NCBI GenBank assembly: GCA_900556695.1
Contig: USQA01000047.1
Span: forward strand, 1 to 8,707
Length of the DNA stretch: 8,707 nucleotides
Direction: 5' to 3'
Origin: an uncultured Clostridium sp.
GTDB taxonomy: Bacteria > Bacillota > Clostridia > TANB77 > CAG-508
Made by a program: the position numbers and the translations under genes. The notes under the pieces are model-generated. The model saw only the letters and a program-made list of their open reading frames with translations, had not been told where the DNA came from and did not search any database. This document shows, piece after piece, positions 7,161 through 8,707 of this stretch. Numbering within the stretch: position 1 is the stretch's first letter; every line of letters begins with the position of its first letter.

Positions 7161-8070
7161 TGAACCGAAGTCCTATCCAGTCATTTACTTTTATATCTTT
7201 TTCATGTTCTTCATCTCCGAGTCTTACAATAACAAAAATATGGTCATAATCGCTATTTTGTACTTTATCTTTTATTTGTTCTTCAACATCTTCTGGTCCA
7301 ACATAATATCCAAATTCTTCATCATATGATAAACTTGTAATTGGTTTTGAAACTTTATATACCTCACATTTAGATGTCATTTTTCCTTTTGATAATTCCC
7401 TGCAAGAATTTTGAAATCTTTGAATTGTACTTGATATGTCACTTATATCACTTTGTGTTACATTTAACTTTACTTGTTTTCCATTTAAGTTTACATCTGT
7501 TGTTTCAAAAATAAAACACCCAAATTTCCACTCATTATTTGTATCAGCACTTCCTTTTTCTAATGTAAGGTCTGAAAACCACGCTTCTCCTTTAGCTTCT
7601 CCTAAGTATCCACCTAGTCTAAATCCTATTTTTACAACATCTCTATTTTTAGAATTAAAAATAAGCTCAATTTTTTGCCAATCTTCAGTACCTGAAATAG
7701 CTGTGCTTCTTTCTGTTGTTCCTTCAATTGATATTTGTGCTCCTACTCCTGATTTTTCTTCTTTTGATTCTATATCTTTTGTTTTTACCATACATGTTAC
7801 TTTATATGGCTTATTTTTTTCTACTTTTACTTTTTTGTAAAACATTGCATCATTAAATTCATTTGATTGAATTTTATAACTTGCTCTTTCAGAATACTTT
7901 TGTTCACTATCTCTTACAAAATTTGACGTATATGGATTCGTTTCACTTCTTATAAATTCATTAAAATTGTTTTTTTGATAATATTTATATGCAAAATATA
8001 ATACAACTATCAATATTAAAAATATTACAAAATCTATAATCTTAGTTGCTGTATTTTTATTTTTTTTCAT
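7132..8070 (-). CDS. Membrane-anchored protein with carbohydrate-binding-like domain; N-terminal part of split metallopeptidase
   Basis: This reads 312 residues before a stop. A basic N-terminus and a single hydrophobic helix (about 11–30) predict a type II membrane protein with the bulk outside. Residues about 62–172 look like a beta-sandwich of the carbohydrate-binding/galactose-binding type: FYKKVKVEKNKPYKVTCMVK, a WQKIELIFN strand (131–139), and a closing AWFSDLTLEKG (163–173), as in CBM_4_9-like modules. Residues 180–301 form a mixed region ending DHIFVIVRLGD...DWIGL. Only the last 11 residues (302–312) belong to the wrong frame. Continuing in the +1 frame instead would give a 452-residue protein carrying an HEFLH zinc motif. 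The gene opens the operon from a strong promoter; its ribosome binding site (AAAGAGAG) is weak. It may be a pseudogene, a sequencing or assembly error, or a recoded gene. Domain calls are by eye. Confidence 0.75.
   Translation of the reverse strand: MKKNKNTATKIIDFVIFLILIVVLYFAYKYYQKNNFNEFIRSETNPYTSNFVRDSEQKYSERASYKIQSNEFNDAMFYKKVKVEKNKPYKVTCMVKTKDIESKEEKSGVGAQISIEGTTERSTAISGTEDWQKIELIFNSKNRDVVKIGFRLGGYLGEAKGEAWFSDLTLEKGSADTNNEWKFGCFIFETTDVNLNGKQVKLNVTQSDISDISSTIQRFQNSCRELSKGKMTSKCEVYKVSKPITSLSYDEEFGYYVGPEDVEEQIKDKVQNSDYDHIFVIVRLGDEEHEKDIKVNDWIGLRFNGLLWNRIF
7165..7170 (-). other. Frameshift site (CTT-CGG) within the putative metallopeptidase gene
   Basis: On the minus strand the upstream frame reads GGA-CTT-CGG-TTC. 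Skipping one base after CTT gives GGA-CTT-(C)-GGT-TCA-ATG, which enters the frame of the HEFLH-containing segment. The upstream frame stops 11 codons past this point. A one-base insertion is the simplest cause. The site also resembles +1 recoding signals: a CUU in the P site followed by an Arg codon (CGG) that should be rare in an AT-rich genome, with AGGA immediately upstream. Confidence 0.6.
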
Positions 8071-8102
8071 TTTATTCTCTCTTTCTTATCTTTTGCTCTT
8101 TT

Positions 8103-8131
8103 ATTATATATGATTTTCATAAATATATCAA
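8103..8131 (-). promoter_or_regulatory. Sigma-A-type promoter of the metallopeptidase–queA–tgt operon
   Basis: On the minus strand TTGATA (8126–8131) and a perfect TATAAT (8103–8108) are separated by exactly 17 nt. The predicted start near 8096 gives a leader of roughly 26 nt to the ATG at 8070. It is the best promoter found on the minus strand and the only one seen ahead of queA and tgt. Confidence 0.75.
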
Positions 8132-8144
8132 TAATTTTTCCAAG

Positions 8145-8161
8145 TAAAATATACTATTTTA
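8145..8161. promoter_or_regulatory. 17-bp palindrome between divergent promoters
   Basis: TAAAATA (8145–8151) and TATTTTA (8155–8161) form a perfect inverted repeat around TAC. GTAAAATA also recurs as a direct repeat at 8144 and 8163. The position, 13 bp upstream of the minus-strand -35 box and 10 bp upstream of the plus-strand -35 box, would suit a regulator acting on both promoters. The composition makes chance possible. Confidence 0.35.
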
Positions 8162-8171
8162 TGTAAAATAA

Positions 8172-8200
8172 TTGCCATTTTTAAATTTATGTAGTATAAT
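8172..8200 (+). promoter_or_regulatory. Sigma-A-type promoter of the 77-residue gene
   Basis: TTGCCA (8172–8177) and a perfect TATAAT (8195–8200) are separated by exactly 17 nt. The predicted transcription start near 8207 falls inside the palindrome at 8203–8220. The leader is about 35 nt. Confidence 0.75.
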
Positions 8201-8202
8201 CG

Positions 8203-8220
8203 TATTATGTCAACATAATA
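8203..8220. promoter_or_regulatory. Operator-like palindrome at the transcription start of the 77-residue gene
   Basis: TATTATGT (8203–8210) and ACATAATA (8213–8220) are perfect reverse complements around a CA spacer, 18 bp in all. The palindrome begins two bases after the -10 box and covers the predicted start, the usual place for a repressor operator. No known regulator is assigned. Confidence 0.5.
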
Positions 8221-8228
8221 TAGAAAAC

Positions 8229-8234
8229 GGAGGA
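8229..8234 (+). promoter_or_regulatory. Ribosome binding site deciding the start of the 77-residue gene
   Basis: GGAGG at 8229–8233 is 8 nt from the ATG at 8242. The in-frame TTG at 8236 would be only 2 nt away, so the ATG is the start. Confidence 0.8.
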
Positions 8235-8241
8235 TTTGGAC

Positions 8242-8475
8242 ATGACAAAAAGAAAAATCATTATTCAGCTTGGAAACAAAAGAAAGGAATTTGAAGTTAT
8301 TTCAAAAAAATATGATGAACTTTTATCATTAATTGAATATTACGGATATGATTTCTGTCTAAAAAATCATATTTTCGTCTACAGTAACCCTATAGCATTT
8401 AGTATAGTGGATTTACAACTTTCATCTGTTTCCACTCCTCAACCACCAGTAGAAGAAAGCTCTTTTGTAGCTTAA
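8242..8475 (+). CDS. Small protein of unknown function (77 residues)
   Basis: I do not recognise this protein. It begins MTKRKIIIQLGNKRKEFEVI. A basic N-terminal half with two likely beta strands (IIIQL, KEFEVI) is followed by a helix (KKYDELLSLIEYYGY) and a short strand region (HIFVYSNPIAFSIVDLQL). The last 18 residues are a Ser/Pro/Thr/Glu tail that is probably disordered. There is no signal peptide or membrane segment. It has a strong promoter, a strong GGAGG site, an operator-like palindrome and its own terminator, so it is a well-supported monocistronic gene, the only plus-strand gene here. Its codons end in C noticeably more often than those of its neighbours (ATC, TTC, TAC, AAC, GTC, TCC, AGC all appear), which may reflect high expression or a different origin. 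Confidence 0.85.
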   Translation: MTKRKIIIQLGNKRKEFEVISKKYDELLSLIEYYGYDFCLKNHIFVYSNPIAFSIVDLQLSSVSTPQPPVEESSFVA

Positions 8476-8496
8476 ATTTTTACAGGTGGACAAATT

Positions 8497-8525
8497 AAGA
8501 GCAGTAGTTTTTCTACTGCTCTTTT
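8497..8525 (+). terminator. Rho-independent terminator of the 77-residue gene
   Basis: A perfect 11-bp stem, AAGAGCAGTAG (8497–8507) with CTACTGCTCTT (8513–8523), closes a TTTTT loop and is followed by TTTTG. It begins 21 nt after the stop codon. Because a minus-strand gene converges from the right, it may also stop leftward transcription, though the U-tract on that side is poorer. Confidence 0.9.
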
Positions 8526-8606
8526 GCATACATTATTATTTTTTCTTTTATTTAATTTTAATAATACTAATATTATATTTTTATATTATTCTTTATAGCA
8601 CACTTG

Positions 8607-8707
8607 TTATTTAATATCTCTATATTTATTATATTTCTTTACCCCTATTATTACTAAAATTATTGATAAACTTATTGATATAATTATTATATTTTTTCCT
8701 GCCTTTG
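8607..8707 (-). CDS. C-terminal end of a surface protein with a membrane anchor (cut by window edge)
   Basis: The last 32 codons of a minus-strand gene read KAGKN, then a run of about 17 hydrophobic residues (IIIISISLSIILVIIGV), then KKYNKYRDIK and a stop. A hydrophobic segment followed by a short basic tail is the layout of a sortase cell-wall sorting signal or a simple C-terminal membrane anchor. The codon just outside the window ends in CA, so it could encode Pro (CCA). That would give P-K-A-G, close to LPXTG/LPXAG sorting motifs, but this cannot be confirmed here. Everything upstream of the window is unknown. The reading frame is open through the window edge, and it converges on the terminator of the plus-strand gene. 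Confidence 0.6.
   Translation of the reverse strand, partial: KAGKNIIIISISLSIILVIIGVKKYNKYRDIK

Noticed and set aside
7436..7840. 134-residue plus-strand frame opposite the carbohydrate-binding-like domain
   Set aside because: It is antisense to a coherent minus-strand gene, with no promoter or binding site and no domain pattern.
8208..8213. A perfect TTGACA on the minus strand inside the palindrome
   Set aside because: No acceptable -10 box lies 16–18 nt further on; the better minus-strand promoter is at 8103–8131.
8526..8606. Possible small gene or RNA in the AT-rich gap right of the terminator
   Set aside because: No open frame with a start signal, no strong hairpin and no promoter boxes were found; it appears to be a plain convergent spacer.

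Overview
The window is very AT-rich and almost entirely coding. Gene order and content point to a low-GC Gram-positive bacterium (Bacillota, most likely an uncultured Clostridia-type lineage). The evidence is the era–yqzL–recO order, AGGAGG-type ribosome binding sites, strong A/T-ending codon bias, a clostridial-style WG-repeat/stalk-domain membrane protein, and a possible sortase-type C-terminal anchor at the right edge. No species can be assigned from the sequence alone.

Left part (1–2739, all minus strand): the first 12 codons of recO lie at the very edge. They are preceded by a small yqzL-like gene of 56 residues and by era, a ribosome-assembly GTPase. This is the classic Bacillota era–yqzL–recO cluster. 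Upstream of it, and separated by a perfect 10-bp terminator hairpin, is a monocistronic GT4 glycosyltransferase of glycogen-synthase type with its own sigma-A-like promoter.

Central part (2928–8131, minus strand): one apparent operon starts at a strong promoter (8103–8131) and ends at a U-tract terminator (2928–2970). Its order is a membrane-anchored HEFLH-motif putative metallopeptidase split in two by a frameshift, then queA, tgt, and a membrane-anchored WG-repeat protein with a copper-amine-oxidase-like stalk domain. Gene junctions are extremely tight (1-nt gap, ATGA overlap, 10-nt gap with the SD overlapping a stop). QueA and Tgt act together in queuosine tRNA modification. The two flanking membrane proteins have no obvious link to that pathway.

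Right part (8132–8707): a short divergent regulatory region holds two back-to-back promoters and two palindromes. It drives an unrecognised 77-residue plus-strand protein, which ends in a clear 11-bp terminator. The final 100 bases carry the C-terminal end of another minus-strand gene, with a hydrophobic segment and a basic tail that look like a cell-wall or membrane anchor.

The most interesting items are the frameshift in the putative metallopeptidase, which falls on a CUU-CGG-U heptamer resembling known +1 slippery sites, and the orphan 77-residue gene with an operator-like palindrome at its predicted transcription start. A plain single-base insertion or assembly error remains the simplest explanation for the frameshift.
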